Assembly: GCA_024235715.1 (NCBI GenBank) | Contig: JACKLW010000005.1 | Coordinates: forward strand, 806,001-870,000 | Length of the DNA: 64,000 bases | Direction of reading: 5' to 3' | DNA from: Accumulibacter sp. | GTDB lineage: Bacteria > Pseudomonadota > Gammaproteobacteria > Burkholderiales > Rhodocyclaceae | Part shown: one piece after another, positions 9,332 through 17,850 of the stretch | How the letters are laid out: every line of letters begins with the position of its first letter | Position numbering within the stretch: position 1 is the first letter of the stretch | Position numbers and translations under genes: made by a program | Notes under the pieces: model-generated | Told to the model about the DNA's origin: nothing | The model's database searches: none | What the model saw: the letters and a program-made list of their open reading frames with translations, nothing else

Positions 9332-9766
9332 TTACTGGCTTGCGATAGCCGCATCCTTGAGGCGGCGCAGTTCCTCCCAGCCGAGATAGCTGGTCAGCCC
9401 GTTGTCGTCGAAGTAGACGAGCGGCCCTTCGCAGACGAAGAGGTACTCCGAGTCCTCGAGTGCCGTTGTCGTTTCGTGAATGACACCATTTGGTTCATAA
9501 TCGTAGTCGCCCGCCTCGAGGATGCCGTCGCGGACCTGAATCCGGCCTTTGAGCATGTAGGTGTGGGCGTCCGCCAGATGCTTGTGACGGGCGGCGACGT
9601 AGCCCTTCTTCCAGCGGAACAAGGCTACCCAGCGGCCTGTTTCCGGCCCGGTCCAGAGCACCTTTACCCATGCCATTCCTGGCCTCATTTCGATCCAGGG
9701 CTCGCTGGCCCGAACGATGATATCGGCCAGCTGATCGTTTATTGGCGTGATGTTTTGCAGTGGCAT
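9332..9766 (-). CDS. Single-domain cupin protein, acetylacetone-dioxygenase-like
   Basis: A 144-residue cupin. The first cupin motif is readable as GYVAARHKHLADAHTYMLKG, giving the HxH metal ligands, and the second as EPNGVIHETTT with the third histidine. Three histidines without the usual glutamate resemble the three-His iron site of acetylacetone-cleaving dioxygenase and related cupins, which are also about 150 residues. Substrate is not predictable from sequence. The ATG at 9766 is preceded by GGGAGAAGG at a good distance; an upstream in-frame start at 9796 would lie before that site and is rejected. It is divergent from hrpA. Confidence 0.75.
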   Translation of the reverse strand: MPLQNITPINDQLADIIVRASEPWIEMRPGMAWVKVLWTGPETGRWVALFRWKKGYVAARHKHLADAHTYMLKGRIQVRDGILEAGDYDYEPNGVIHETTTALEDSEYLFVCEGPLVYFDDNGLTSYLGWEELRRLKDAAIASQ

Positions 9767-9983
9767 TGACCTTCTCCCGTTTGGCGCCGCGCCCACGAGA
9801 ACCTCGCGGCGGAACGACCGTGACGATCAAACCGTGAGTGTAACCCCGGGCAACTCCGGCGGCACAGTCGAAAAAGCGCGTTTCCGGCGCGTCACCCTGT
9901 CGGGCACCAGCGGGCCGCCGGTGGCCTGCCTGCGGCCACACGGCAAACGCGCAGCATTACGCGGCGCGCCCGGTGCTCTGGGT

Positions 9984-9989
9984 TAAAAT
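9984..9989 (+). promoter_or_regulatory. Candidate -10 box for hrpA
   Basis: TAAAAT inside GGTTAAAATGG is a good -10 hexamer about 120 bases before the chosen hrpA start. No good -35 box lies at 16-18 bases (TTACGC is 21 away), so this is tentative. It argues against the longest possible hrpA start at 9973, which would lie upstream of the predicted transcript. The rest of the 9767-10107 gap shows nothing else I can support. Confidence 0.35.
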
Positions 9990-10107
9990 GGCGCGCCTTA
10001 CGAGCAAGCTGACAAGCTGCAGCTTCGACGTCCTTCCGCAGGGCACTGGTCGTCGGTCCGCGATGCACCCTGACGGCCCCAACCAGGCACCACGTTCGAT
10101 CTACCCG

Positions 10108-13100
10108 ATGCCCCCGACAACCGCCCCCGACCCAGCCATCCCCTTTGCCGACTGCCTGGCACTCGATCAGCGTCAGCTGCGCGCGCTGACGCGTGCCTTG
10201 CGGCACGGCTTCGGCGCCAAGCGCGACGCGCTGCTGGCCGAGCGCGACAGCCTTGTCGAGAACTCGCGTGCAGCCGTTGCGGCCCGTCGTGCACGGCTAC
10301 CGAAACCGGTTTTTGCCGACGACCTGCCGGTCAACGGCCGGCGCACCGAAATCGCGGCGCTGATCGCCAAGCACCAGGTACTGATCGTCTGCGGCGAAAC
10401 AGGTTCGGGCAAGACGACGCAGATTCCGAAAATCTGTCTGGAGATCGGCCGCGGCAGCACCGGCCTGATCGGTCACACGCAACCGCGGCGGATCGCCGCG
10501 CGCTCGACGGCAGCGCGCATTGCGCAGGAACTGCAGAGCGAGGTCGGAAGGCTGGTCGGCTACAAGATCCGCTTCAGCGACCGCACCTCGCCCGATGCCC
10601 TGATCAAGTTGATGACCGACGGCATCCTGCTGGCCGAAACGCAAGGCGACAGCTGGCTGGAACAATACGATACGCTGATCATCGACGAGGCCCACGAGCG
10701 CAGTCTGAACATCGACTTCCTGCTCGGCTACCTGAAGCAGCTGTTGCCGAAGCGCCGCGATCTGAAGCTGATCATCACCTCGGCGACGATCGATGCCGGA
10801 CGTTTTGCGCAGCACTTCGACGACGCTCCGGTGATCGAGGTCTCGGGCCGACTGCATCCGGTGGAACTGCGCTACCGGCCATTGCAGCAGGACGAAGACC
10901 GGGAGAGCGGCGACGACCAGCGCGATCTGTGCGCGGCGATCGTCGACGCCTGCGACGAGTTGCATCGGGCCGGGCCGGGCGACGTGCTGGTGTTTCTGCC
11001 CGGTGAGCGCGAAATCCGCGATACGGCCGAGGCGCTGCGCAAGCACCATCCGCCGCACACCGAGATCCTGCCGCTGTTTGCCCGCCTTTCGAGCGAAGAG
11101 CAGGGACGGATCTTCAAGCCACACCCCGGACGACGAATCGTTCTGGCGACCAACGTCGCCGAGACCTCGCTGACCGTACCCGGGATCCGCTATGTCGTCG
11201 ATTCGGGTCTGGCACGCGTCAAGCGCTATTCGTATCGCAACAAGGTCGAGCAACTGCAGATCGAGAAGATCTCGCAGGCTTCGGCCAACCAGCGCGCCGG
11301 ACGCTGCGGCCGCGTCGCGGCCGGCGTATGCATCCGCCTTTACGAAGAGCAGGACTTCGCCCTGCGACCGGAGTACTCGGAGCCGGAGATCCTGCGCTCG
11401 TCGCTGGCCGGGGTGATCCTGCGCATGAAGGCGCTGCGCCTCGGCGACGTCCTGGACTTCCCTTTTCTCGAAGCGCCACCGCGCAAGGCGATCGCCGACG
11501 GCTATCAGCTGCTCCTCGAACTCGGCGCAGTGACCAGCGAACACTCGCTGACGCCGACCGGCGAGGAACTGGCGACAATGCCGCTCGATCCGCGGCTGGG
11601 GCGGATCATCGTCGCCGCCCGTGACGAAGGCTGTCTGCGCGAGATACTGGTGATCGCCGCCGCGCTGAGCGTCCAGGACCCGCGCGAACGTCCGCAGGAG
11701 CGGCAAGGGAGCGCCGACGCCGCGCACCGCCAGTTCGCGGACGCCAAGTCCGAGTTCCTCTCCTGGCTGAAACTCTGGGACTGGTACCAGAGCGAGATCG
11801 AACACCGCAAGTCGCAGCGCAAGCTGGTGCAGACCTGCCATGAGCACTTTCTTTCCGCGCTGCGCATGCGCGAGTGGCGCGACATCCACACGCAGCTGCG
11901 CACGGTGGCAACCGAAAACCGCTGGCGCGAGAACCAGGTGCCGGCGACCTACGACGCCGTTCACCGGGCACTGCTCGCCGGCCTGCTCGGCAACATCGGC
12001 TGCAAGACGGAGGAATCCGCGCACTACCTGGGCGCACGCGGCATCAAGATGCTGATCCATCCCGGGTCGACGCTGCAGAAGAAGGCCGGCAAGTGGATCG
12101 TCGCCGCCGAAATCAGTGAAACCACGCGGCTTTTCGCACGCTGCGTCGCGCGCATCGATCCGCTATGGCTCGAACTTGTCGGTGCGCACCTCCTCAAACG
12201 CAGCCATTTCGACCCGCACTGGGAAAAGAAGGCCATGCAGGCGATCGCCTTCGAGCGCATCACGCTCTATGGAATCGTCGTCGACGCACGCCGGCGGGTG
12301 AACTTCGGGCCGCTCAACCCGCCTGCGGCACGCGAGCTCTTCATTCGCCAGGCACTGGTCGCCGGCGAGGTCAGCGAGGAATTTGCACGGCGTTGGGACT
12401 TCTTTACCCACAACCAGCAGCTGGTGCTCGACATCGAGACCCTGGAGCACAAGTCGCGCCGCCCAGACGTGCTGGTCGATGACGAACTGATCTTTGCCTT
12501 CTACGACCAGATCATCCCCGAGGGGATCTACAGCGGCGCCAGCTTCGACAAGTGGCGCCGTGGCGCCGAGCGCGAGCACCCGCGCCTGCTGCACCTGGTG
12601 CGCGAAGACCTGATGCGGCACGAAGCCGCCGGAATAACCAGCGAGGCCTTCCCGCATCAGCTGCAGCTCGCCGGTGTCGACTACGATCTGTCGTACCACT
12701 TCGAGCCCGGCAGTGCTCGCGACGGCGTGACGCTGACCTTGCCGCTGGCGCAGCTGAACCAGATCCCTGCCGCGCGCTGTGAGTGGCTGGTGCCGGGGCT
12801 GCTCAAGGAAAAGGTCATGCAGCTGGTAAAGACGCTGCCGCAACGAATTCGCGCCAAGCTGGTGCCGGTACCGGCTTTTGCCAGCGAATTCGTCGACCAG
12901 GTGCCAGCGGTGGACAAGCCGCTGGTGACCGCGCTGGCGAACTTCATCCTGCAATCGCGCGGTCTCAATGCGCGCGGCTGGGAGCTCACTCCCGACGCTT
13001 TCCGGCCGGACGCGGTTCCCGCGCACCTGAGCTTCAACTTCCGTCTGATTGACGAGAATGGCCGCCAACTCGCCGTCAGCCGCAAGCTGAGCGACCTGCG

Positions 13101-14028
13101 CAGCGAATGGGGACGCGAAGCGAAACAGGAGTTTGCCGAGCTGTACGCCACACCGCTCGAGCATTCCGGTATGACCGACTGGAGTTTTGGCGAACTGACA
13201 GAGCTGGTGGAAGTCGACGCGGGCGGCGGCCAGACGATGCTCGGCTACCCCGGCCTGACCGACGACGGGGACAGCGTCTCGGTACGTGTCTTCGACTCGC
13301 CCGAGGAGGCACTGCAGGCGCATGCGGCTGGTCTCTTGCGGCTGTTCATGCTGCACTTCCGCGAACAGGTGAAGTACCTCGAAAAGAACTTGCCGGGCCT
13401 GACCCAGATGGCGATGCAGTTCATGTCACTTGGGACGCTCGACGAGCTGCGGAGGCAGTTGCTCGAACTGACCTTCGCGCGCGCCTGCCTGACCGAGCCC
13501 TGGCCGACCGACGCGGCGAGTTTCAAGGCCCGCTGCCTGGAAGCGAGACCACGGGTCGGCCTGCTGGCGCAGGAAATCTGCCAGCTGGTCGGGAAGATCC
13601 TCGGCGACTGGCTGGCACTGCACAAGAAACTGCCGGCCTTCAAGGCCTACGGCAGCAGCGTGCATGATATCGAGGGGCAACTGGCGCGGCTGGTCGGCAA
13701 GCACTTCGTTGTCGACACGCCCTTCGAACGTCTGCAACACTATCCGCGTTACCTGAAGGCGATCGCCGTGCGCCTCGACAAACTGAAAGCCGGCGGCGCG
13801 CATGGCGCGACGCGCGACGCGCATTTGCTGGCCGAGTACCTGCCGCTCTGGACGAACTATCAACGGCGCGCCACGCTGCTCGCCAAACAGGGTGTCAGCG
13901 ACCCGAGGCTGGAGCAGTTCCGCTGGTTGCTCGAGGAACTGCGCGTGCACCTGTTCGCGCAGGCATTGCGCACGCCGGCGCCGGTATCGAGCAAGCGCCT
14001 GCAGAAGATGTGGGAAGGGATCCAGTGA
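10108..14028 (+). CDS. hrpA: DEAH-box ATP-dependent RNA helicase HrpA
   Basis: A 1306-residue helicase, matching the roughly 1300 residues of E. coli HrpA. Walker A GETGSGKTTQIPK begins near residue 96, the DEAH box (IIDEAHERSLN) near 193 and motif III SATI follows; QRAGRCGR in the second RecA domain is motif VI. The winged-helix, HA2 and OB-fold regions follow, then the long C-terminal HrpA-specific domain. Known HrpA acts on mRNA and rescues stalled ribosomes in E. coli. The start is ambiguous: ATGs at 10063 and 10108 are both in frame with weak ribosome sites. I chose 10108 because MPPTTAPDPAIPFADCL resembles the usual N-terminus. Confidence 0.93.
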   Translation: MPPTTAPDPAIPFADCLALDQRQLRALTRALRHGFGAKRDALLAERDSLVENSRAAVAARRARLPKPVFADDLPVNGRRTEIAALIAKHQVLIVCGETGSGKTTQIPKICLEIGRGSTGLIGHTQPRRIAARSTAARIAQELQSEVGRLVGYKIRFSDRTSPDALIKLMTDGILLAETQGDSWLEQYDTLIIDEAHERSLNIDFLLGYLKQLLPKRRDLKLIITSATIDAGRFAQHFDDAPVIEVSGRLHPVELRYRPLQQDEDRESGDDQRDLCAAIVDACDELHRAGPGDVLVFLPGEREIRDTAEALRKHHPPHTEILPLFARLSSEEQGRIFKPHPGRRIVLATNVAETSLTVPGIRYVVDSGLARVKRYSYRNKVEQLQIEKISQASANQRAGRCGRVAAGVCIRLYEEQDFALRPEYSEPEILRSSLAGVILRMKALRLGDVLDFPFLEAPPRKAIADGYQLLLELGAVTSEHSLTPTGEELATMPLDPRLGRIIVAARDEGCLREILVIAAALSVQDPRERPQERQGSADAAHRQFADAKSEFLSWLKLWDWYQSEIEHRKSQRKLVQTCHEHFLSALRMREWRDIHTQLRTVATENRWRENQVPATYDAVHRALLAGLLGNIGCKTEESAHYLGARGIKMLIHPGSTLQKKAGKWIVAAEISETTRLFARCVARIDPLWLELVGAHLLKRSHFDPHWEKKAMQAIAFERITLYGIVVDARRRVNFGPLNPPAARELFIRQALVAGEVSEEFARRWDFFTHNQQLVLDIETLEHKSRRPDVLVDDELIFAFYDQIIPEGIYSGASFDKWRRGAEREHPRLLHLVREDLMRHEAAGITSEAFPHQLQLAGVDYDLSYHFEPGSARDGVTLTLPLAQLNQIPAARCEWLVPGLLKEKVMQLVKTLPQRIRAKLVPVPAFASEFVDQVPAVDKPLVTALANFILQSRGLNARGWELTPDAFRPDAVPAHLSFNFRLIDENGRQLAVSRKLSDLRSEWGREAKQEFAELYATPLEHSGMTDWSFGELTELVEVDAGGGQTMLGYPGLTDDGDSVSVRVFDSPEEALQAHAAGLLRLFMLHFREQVKYLEKNLPGLTQMAMQFMSLGTLDELRRQLLELTFARACLTEPWPTDAASFKARCLEARPRVGLLAQEICQLVGKILGDWLALHKKLPAFKAYGSSVHDIEGQLARLVGKHFVVDTPFERLQHYPRYLKAIAVRLDKLKAGGAHGATRDAHLLAEYLPLWTNYQRRATLLAKQGVSDPRLEQFRWLLEELRVHLFAQALRTPAPVSSKRLQKMWEGIQ

Positions 14029-14046
14029 CTGCCAAGGAGATGAAGA

Positions 14047-14799
14047 GTGACTGATATAGTTCTTGCGCTGGGACGCAGCCTGCGGACGCTTGGCCGCGGA
14101 CGTGTCTGGCTGTTGTTTTTTGGTCCGGCGGTGGTGGCGCTGCTGGTCTGGATAGCGCTGATGGTGTTTGGCCTGGAAAGCCTGATTGCCAGTCTGATCG
14201 AGCAGCCACCGATGACCTGGCTGGCGGCATGGGGAGTCCCATGGCTGGCCAAGCTTGGCGCGGTGCTCGGCGGCTGGCTGCTGATTCTCGCGGCAGCCTT
14301 CGTGACCGCCATGTTGCTGGCCGCCATCTTCGTGATGCCGCTGCTGCTCGACCATGTCGCCCTTGCCGACTATCCCGAACTGGCGCGACTGGGCAAGGAC
14401 AGCATGGTGGCGGGAGCCTGGAACAGCGTCGCGGCGGTGTTGCTGTACATCGTCGGCTCGCTGCTGACGCTGCCGCTGTGGCTGATTCCGGGACTCGGAC
14501 TGCTGCTGCCGATCCTGTGGATGGCCTGGCTGACGCGGCGCACCTTCGCTTTCGACGCGCTCACCGTGCACGCCACCGACCAGGAGTGGCGGGAACTGCG
14601 TCGCCAGGACAGCCTGCCGCTGCTGCTGCTCGGCGTGACCCTGGCGCTGCTCGCACACATCCCGCTCCTCGGCCTGTTGACACCGACCCTGGCGGCACTG
14701 GCCTATTCGCACTTCTGCCTGGAAGGGCTGCGTCGCTTGCGGCAGGGGGCGCTGGTCGCGGTAATCAACGAGCAGCCGCAGATTGAGGAAGTCAAATGA
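14047..14799 (+). CDS. EI24-domain (CysZ-like) integral membrane protein
   Basis: A 250-residue hydrophobic protein with about six membrane segments and the aromatic/leucine-rich N-terminus usual for EI24 (etoposide-induced 2.4)-domain proteins. E. coli CysZ, a sulfate channel, is a distant relative, but nothing here shows the substrate, so I do not assign cysZ. The GTG start at 14047 is supported by AAGGAG at 14033-14038. It follows hrpA by 18 bases and overlaps the next gene by four bases (ATGA), so hrpA, this gene and the MoCF-domain gene probably form one transcript. Confidence 0.75.
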   Translation: MTDIVLALGRSLRTLGRGRVWLLFFGPAVVALLVWIALMVFGLESLIASLIEQPPMTWLAAWGVPWLAKLGAVLGGWLLILAAAFVTAMLLAAIFVMPLLLDHVALADYPELARLGKDSMVAGAWNSVAAVLLYIVGSLLTLPLWLIPGLGLLLPILWMAWLTRRTFAFDALTVHATDQEWRELRRQDSLPLLLLGVTLALLAHIPLLGLLTPTLAALAYSHFCLEGLRRLRQGALVAVINEQPQIEEVK

Positions 14800-15551
14800 A
14801 CTTCGGGGCGATCATCATCGGTGACGAAATCCTTTCGGGCAAGCGCATCGACCAGCACTTTGCCAAGCTGGCTGAACTGCTTGCGGCACGCGGGCTGCGA
14901 CTTTCGTGGGTGGAATACCTTGGTGACGAGCGCGCGCGCATCGCCGCGACGCTGAAACGCAGCATCGCCGCCGGCGACGCGGTCTTCAGCTTCGGCGGCA
15001 TCGGCAACACCCCGGATGACCAGACCCGGCAAGCGGCGGCCGAAGCGCTGGGCGTAGACCTGGTCCTGCATCCCGATGCCGAGCGCGAGATCCGCAGCCG
15101 TTTCGGGGAGCAGATCAACGACGTCCGCCTGCTGCTGGGCACCTTCCCGCGCGGCGTCGAGATCATCCCCAACCCGTTCAACCGCATCCCCGGGTTTCGG
15201 GTGCGCAATCACTACTTCGTGCCGGGTTTTCCACAGATGGCGCACCCGATGATCGAATGGGCGCTGGAAACCTTCCATAGCGATCTCTTCGCCCGCCATC
15301 GGACCGTGGAGCAGGCCTTTCTGCTGACCGGTGCCAACTCCTACGAGAGCGCGCTGCTCGATCTCATGGAGGGAATCGTCGCCGACTTTCCGACGCTGCG
15401 TCTGTTCAGCCTGCCTTCGATAGCCGACGATGGGCAGCGGCGACACCTGGAGCTGGGCGTCGAGGGCGAGCACGCCCTGGTCGATCAGGCGATGACCCGC
15501 ATCCGGCTGGAAGTCGAGCGGCGAGGCATCGACTGGCAGTGGCGACCGTAG
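14796..15551 (+). CDS. Molybdopterin-binding (MoCF/CinA N-terminal) domain protein
   Basis: A 251-residue protein with the MoCF fold used by MoaB, MogA and the N-terminal half of CinA. The opening FGAIIIGDEILSGKRIDQH and the glycine-rich turn SFGGIGNTPDDQTRQAAAEA match the nucleotide/molybdopterin-binding core, although the usual GGTGPT of MoaB/CinA is altered to GGIGNT. It lacks the C-terminal nicotinamide-nucleotide amidase domain of full CinA. Free-standing copies are often annotated as competence/damage-inducible protein A. Its reaction is unknown; a nucleotide-pyrophosphatase role as in CinA is only a family-based guess. Start is fixed by the four-base overlap with the preceding gene. 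Confidence 0.8.
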   Translation: MNFGAIIIGDEILSGKRIDQHFAKLAELLAARGLRLSWVEYLGDERARIAATLKRSIAAGDAVFSFGGIGNTPDDQTRQAAAEALGVDLVLHPDAEREIRSRFGEQINDVRLLLGTFPRGVEIIPNPFNRIPGFRVRNHYFVPGFPQMAHPMIEWALETFHSDLFARHRTVEQAFLLTGANSYESALLDLMEGIVADFPTLRLFSLPSIADDGQRRHLELGVEGEHALVDQAMTRIRLEVERRGIDWQWRP

Positions 15552-15571
15552 CATTGCCGCGGTAAACGGCA

Positions 15572-15595
15572 GAACCCCGGCCATCGCCGGGGTTC
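15572..15595. terminator. Bidirectional terminator hairpin between convergent genes
   Basis: GAACCCCGGC and GCCGGGGTTC form a perfect 10-bp stem around CATC. It lies 20 bases after the MoCF-domain gene and about 40 bases after the phasin stop on the other strand, so it can serve both. There is no long T-run on either side. Confidence 0.65.
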
Positions 15596-15633
15596 GTGAT
15601 CGCGCCCAGGTAGGACGACGCGGTTGTGCTGCC

Positions 15634-16182
15634 TTACTTCTTCGGGGTCAGAGCTGCAGTGGCCTTTGCGGTCGCGCTGGTCGCCGCCTTGACATTGGTG
15701 TCAACGATGTCGGTCATCTGCTTGGCCATCTGCGAGATATTCTCGAAAGCGGTGCTCGAAGCGGTCATCATCTGATTCATGGCTGCACCGAAGAGGTCGC
15801 TGGAGATCGGGCTGCCTGCGCCGCCTTTGCCGACAATTCCGGCGGCTTGCTGAGTCATGGCGCTGTATTGCTGCTCCATCACCGAAGTGATTTCCCGCTG
15901 CATGTTGGCCGCCAGATCGTAGAGGCCACGCGAGTACTCGAGAAGCTTGTCGACGTTGGGTTGGGCAAGCGAACCGGCAATGCTGGGCAATTGCTTGGGA
16001 TCCTTGACATCCATCATCTGCTGCGCACCGGTGGCACTGTTGTTGAACAGCTCGCGGCTGGCGGCAAGATTGAGGGCAGAAAGCTGCTCCATACCGTGAA
16101 ACGCCGTGCGTACCAGCGTCATCATGACTTGTGCGTTGGCTTTCTGACTTTCGGCTAGTTTTTCGAGATCGATGGTGTTCAT
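15634..16182 (-). CDS. Phasin family protein (PHA granule-associated)
   Basis: A 182-residue phasin, a small amphipathic helical protein that coats polyhydroxyalkanoate granules. The phasin pattern is visible throughout: LAESQKANAQVMMTLVRTAF at the N-terminus, a central FNNSATGAQQMMDVKDPKQL and IAGSLAQPNVDKLLEYSRGL, and an alanine/lysine-rich tail ending ATAALTPKK. The ATG at 16182 has AAGGAGAT at good distance; upstream in-frame starts lack this. A second phasin lies immediately upstream, and the two are clearly paralogues (shared SLAQPN segment and tail). No promoter of its own is obvious; a terminator separates it from the upstream phasin, so it may depend on readthrough or an unseen promoter. 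Confidence 0.88.
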   Translation of the reverse strand: MNTIDLEKLAESQKANAQVMMTLVRTAFHGMEQLSALNLAASRELFNNSATGAQQMMDVKDPKQLPSIAGSLAQPNVDKLLEYSRGLYDLAANMQREITSVMEQQYSAMTQQAAGIVGKGGAGSPISSDLFGAAMNQMMTASSTAFENISQMAKQMTDIVDTNVKAATSATAKATAALTPKK

Positions 16183-16327
16183 TTGTATCTCCTTGAATGG
16201 CAGTGATGAGACGCGTGACGGAGACTTGAGGAAGCGTGGAGACTCAGCGACACGCCATTCTGCTCCCGCCTTTGCTGGTACGGTTCGGGCTACTCCCGGA
16301 TGCACGCTGCGAAACGCTGGGAAGAAA

Positions 16328-16347
16328 CCCCCGAACCATGTCGGGGG
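16328..16347 (-). terminator. Rho-independent terminator after phaP
   Basis: On the minus strand a 7-bp stem (CCCCCGA/TCGGGGG, loop of six) is followed by GTTTCTTCC, a moderately T-rich tail. It lies about 68 bases after the stop of the 183-residue phasin and in front of the other phasin gene. Confidence 0.6.
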
Positions 16348-16414
16348 CTCTGCACACACTTGCTGCTCAGGCAGCGGCAGCAAGCAGCCCCGTGAGGGAT
16401 GATGCCAGACTGGC

Positions 16415-16966
16415 CTATTTCTTGGCAGCTGCGGCAGTCGCGCCAACAGCCTTGACGGTGGCGTTGGTCGCTGCAGCAACGTTCGATTCAGCGATATCGG
16501 CAACCTGCTTGGCGGCCTTGTTCATGCTGTCGAAAGCGGAAGTCGCATTGGCAATGGCCGACTTGACGGCGGAAACGGCAGCGTCGGAACCGACCGGTGC
16601 ATTCTTGGCAGCCTGTTCGAGCAGCGTGAACACCTGCTTCTGGAAATCGCTGAACTGCGCTTCGACGAGCTTGGAGATTTCTTCCTTCGATTGCGCGGAA
16701 ATCTCATAGACGCTGCGCGTGTAAGCGACGGCCTTTTCGAGGTTCGGCTGGGCCAGCGAAGCCTGCACGGAGAACAGCTCCTGGGCGTTCTTGGCTCCGA
16801 GCATCGCCTTGGCGTTGGCAACGCCGTCTTCCAGCATCGAGCGGGCGGTGTTCAGGTTCAGCGCAGCAATGCGCTCGGCGCTGGCCAGAGCGGTGTTGGC
16901 GAGAGTCAGCATGGCGTCGACGGAAGCCTTGTTGGCGGCAGCGAATTGCTCGGGTTTCGTAAACAT
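16415..16966 (-). CDS. phaP: Phasin PhaP
   Basis: A 183-residue phasin. The N-terminus MFTKPEQFAAANKASVDAML, the central FSVQASLAQPNLEKAVAYTR and ISKLVEAQFSDFQKQVFTLL, and the alanine/lysine-rich tail ATAAAAKK are typical of betaproteobacterial PhaP. It should coat PHA granules and limit their coalescence. The ATG at 16966 is chosen over an upstream in-frame codon because it begins the conserved MFTKPEQ and has GAGG upstream. The strong promoter and possible operators at 17052-17124 suggest high, regulated expression, in line with phasins being the most abundant granule protein. Confidence 0.93.
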   Translation of the reverse strand: MFTKPEQFAAANKASVDAMLTLANTALASAERIAALNLNTARSMLEDGVANAKAMLGAKNAQELFSVQASLAQPNLEKAVAYTRSVYEISAQSKEEISKLVEAQFSDFQKQVFTLLEQAAKNAPVGSDAAVSAVKSAIANATSAFDSMNKAAKQVADIAESNVAAATNATVKAVGATAAAAKK

Positions 16967-17051
16967 GGTCAATATCCTCAAAATAGTTACGGGAAACAAC
17001 ATGTGCAGTGTTGAACCAGTCGGTCCCGCGCTTCTCGGCACCCGGACCTTT

Positions 17052-17124
17052 TGTTGCACTGCACCATGAGCTGAATTATAGGCTTCCCGGAAAACTTGTC
17101 AAGCGTTTTTTGTGCGGCGCACCA
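17052..17124 (-). promoter_or_regulatory. Near-consensus phaP promoter flanked by two palindromes (possible PhaR operators)
   Basis: On the minus strand TTGACA (17102-17097), 16 bases, then TATAAT (17080-17075) form a perfect-box sigma-70 promoter; predicted start near 17068, leader about 100 bases. Two 15-bp imperfect palindromes surround it: 17052-17066 (TGTTGCA-C-TGCACCA on the plus strand) just downstream of the predicted start, and 17110-17124 (TTGTGCG-G-CGCACCA) just upstream of the -35 box. Each has one mismatch between arms and both share the right arm YGCACCA. PhaR is the known repressor of phasin genes in related bacteria and its sites are TGC-rich; assigning these palindromes to PhaR is inference. 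Confidence 0.6.
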
Positions 17125-17205
17125 TTTTTATTACCGGACTGTTTTATAGGGATTTTTACATAAAACAATGCGGGGCGAATGGACAAAAAGGAGGCCCTCT
17201 GCTGC

Positions 17206-17235
17206 GCCGCACGCGGCACAGCCGGTCCGGGCTGT
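17206..17235 (-). terminator. Double hairpin downstream of lptA, possible terminator
   Basis: ACAGCC/GGCTGT (17218-17235, 6-base loop) and GCCGC/GCGGC (17206-17217, 2-base loop) lie 19-48 bases after the lptA stop. No T-run follows, so factor-independent termination is uncertain. Confidence 0.35.
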
Positions 17236-17253
17236 CACCAATATTGAACACCC

Positions 17254-17850
17254 TTAGCGGTCCGGCGTGGCAGGCTTGAGTGTCAGCGGCTCGCTTTTCG
17301 GCGCCCCCGGGGTCTCGCTCTTGCTGCGCGGCTGGATGATCGCGCGCACCCGCGCCTGCGTGGCGCCGGTGGCACTCTTGGTCGTACCGGCACCGGTGGT
17401 CACGAGGTATTTCTCGTTCAAGGCATCGTAGGAAATGTAGGGCCCCTTGACTTCATCGAGCCCGCTCTTTACCCAGGCGCGCCGAAAGAATTCGCTTTTT
17501 TCCGCGCGCGCATCGTAGTCGATCCGCTCTGCTTCGCCTTCGATGTAGCCCTCGTTTCCCTCGCGCTTCTGCCGGAAACGGGCCAGGCCATTGGCGCCCC
17601 CGGTGGCGGTGCCCTTCTCGAAACCATCGGCATCCTGGGTGACCACGAGGCGATCGGTGCGAATCTCCAGGGTCCCCTGGATCAGGATCACATTGCCCTC
17701 GAGAATCTGCACTTTCTTGATGTCGTCGATGCTCATCCGGTCGGCTTCCAGCTGGATCGGTTTCTCTCGGTCAGCGCGCTCGGCCAGCACCGGCATCGAG
17801 AGGACGATCAGGATGCTGCTCGCGCAGGCGAGGCGAAAAGTCTTGGTCAT
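17254..17850 (-). CDS. lptA: LPS-transport periplasmic bridge protein LptA
   Basis: LptA polymerises into the periplasmic bridge carrying lipopolysaccharide from LptBFGC to LptDE. This copy has 198 residues, with a signal peptide at 1-23 (LACASSILIVLSMPVLA) and the OstA/LptA jellyroll: KPIQLEADRMSIDDIKKVQI, then VQILEGNVILIQGTLEIRTD, the classic repeated beta-strand pattern. The C-terminus is a low-complexity Pro/Lys tail. The ATG at 17850 overlaps the lptC stop by four bases, fixing the start and showing translational coupling. lptB and rpoN, which usually follow lptA in proteobacteria, are absent; a phasin gene comes next. Confidence 0.9.
   Translation of the reverse strand: MTKTFRLACASSILIVLSMPVLAERADREKPIQLEADRMSIDDIKKVQILEGNVILIQGTLEIRTDRLVVTQDADGFEKGTATGGANGLARFRQKREGNEGYIEGEAERIDYDARAEKSEFFRRAWVKSGLDEVKGPYISYDALNEKYLVTTGAGTTKSATGATQARVRAIIQPRSKSETPGAPKSEPLTLKPATPDR

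Noticed and set aside
10297-12060. Long open frame antisense to hrpA
   Set aside because: hrpA carries all helicase motifs along this stretch. The antisense product is low-complexity in Arg, Ala and Gln without family features.
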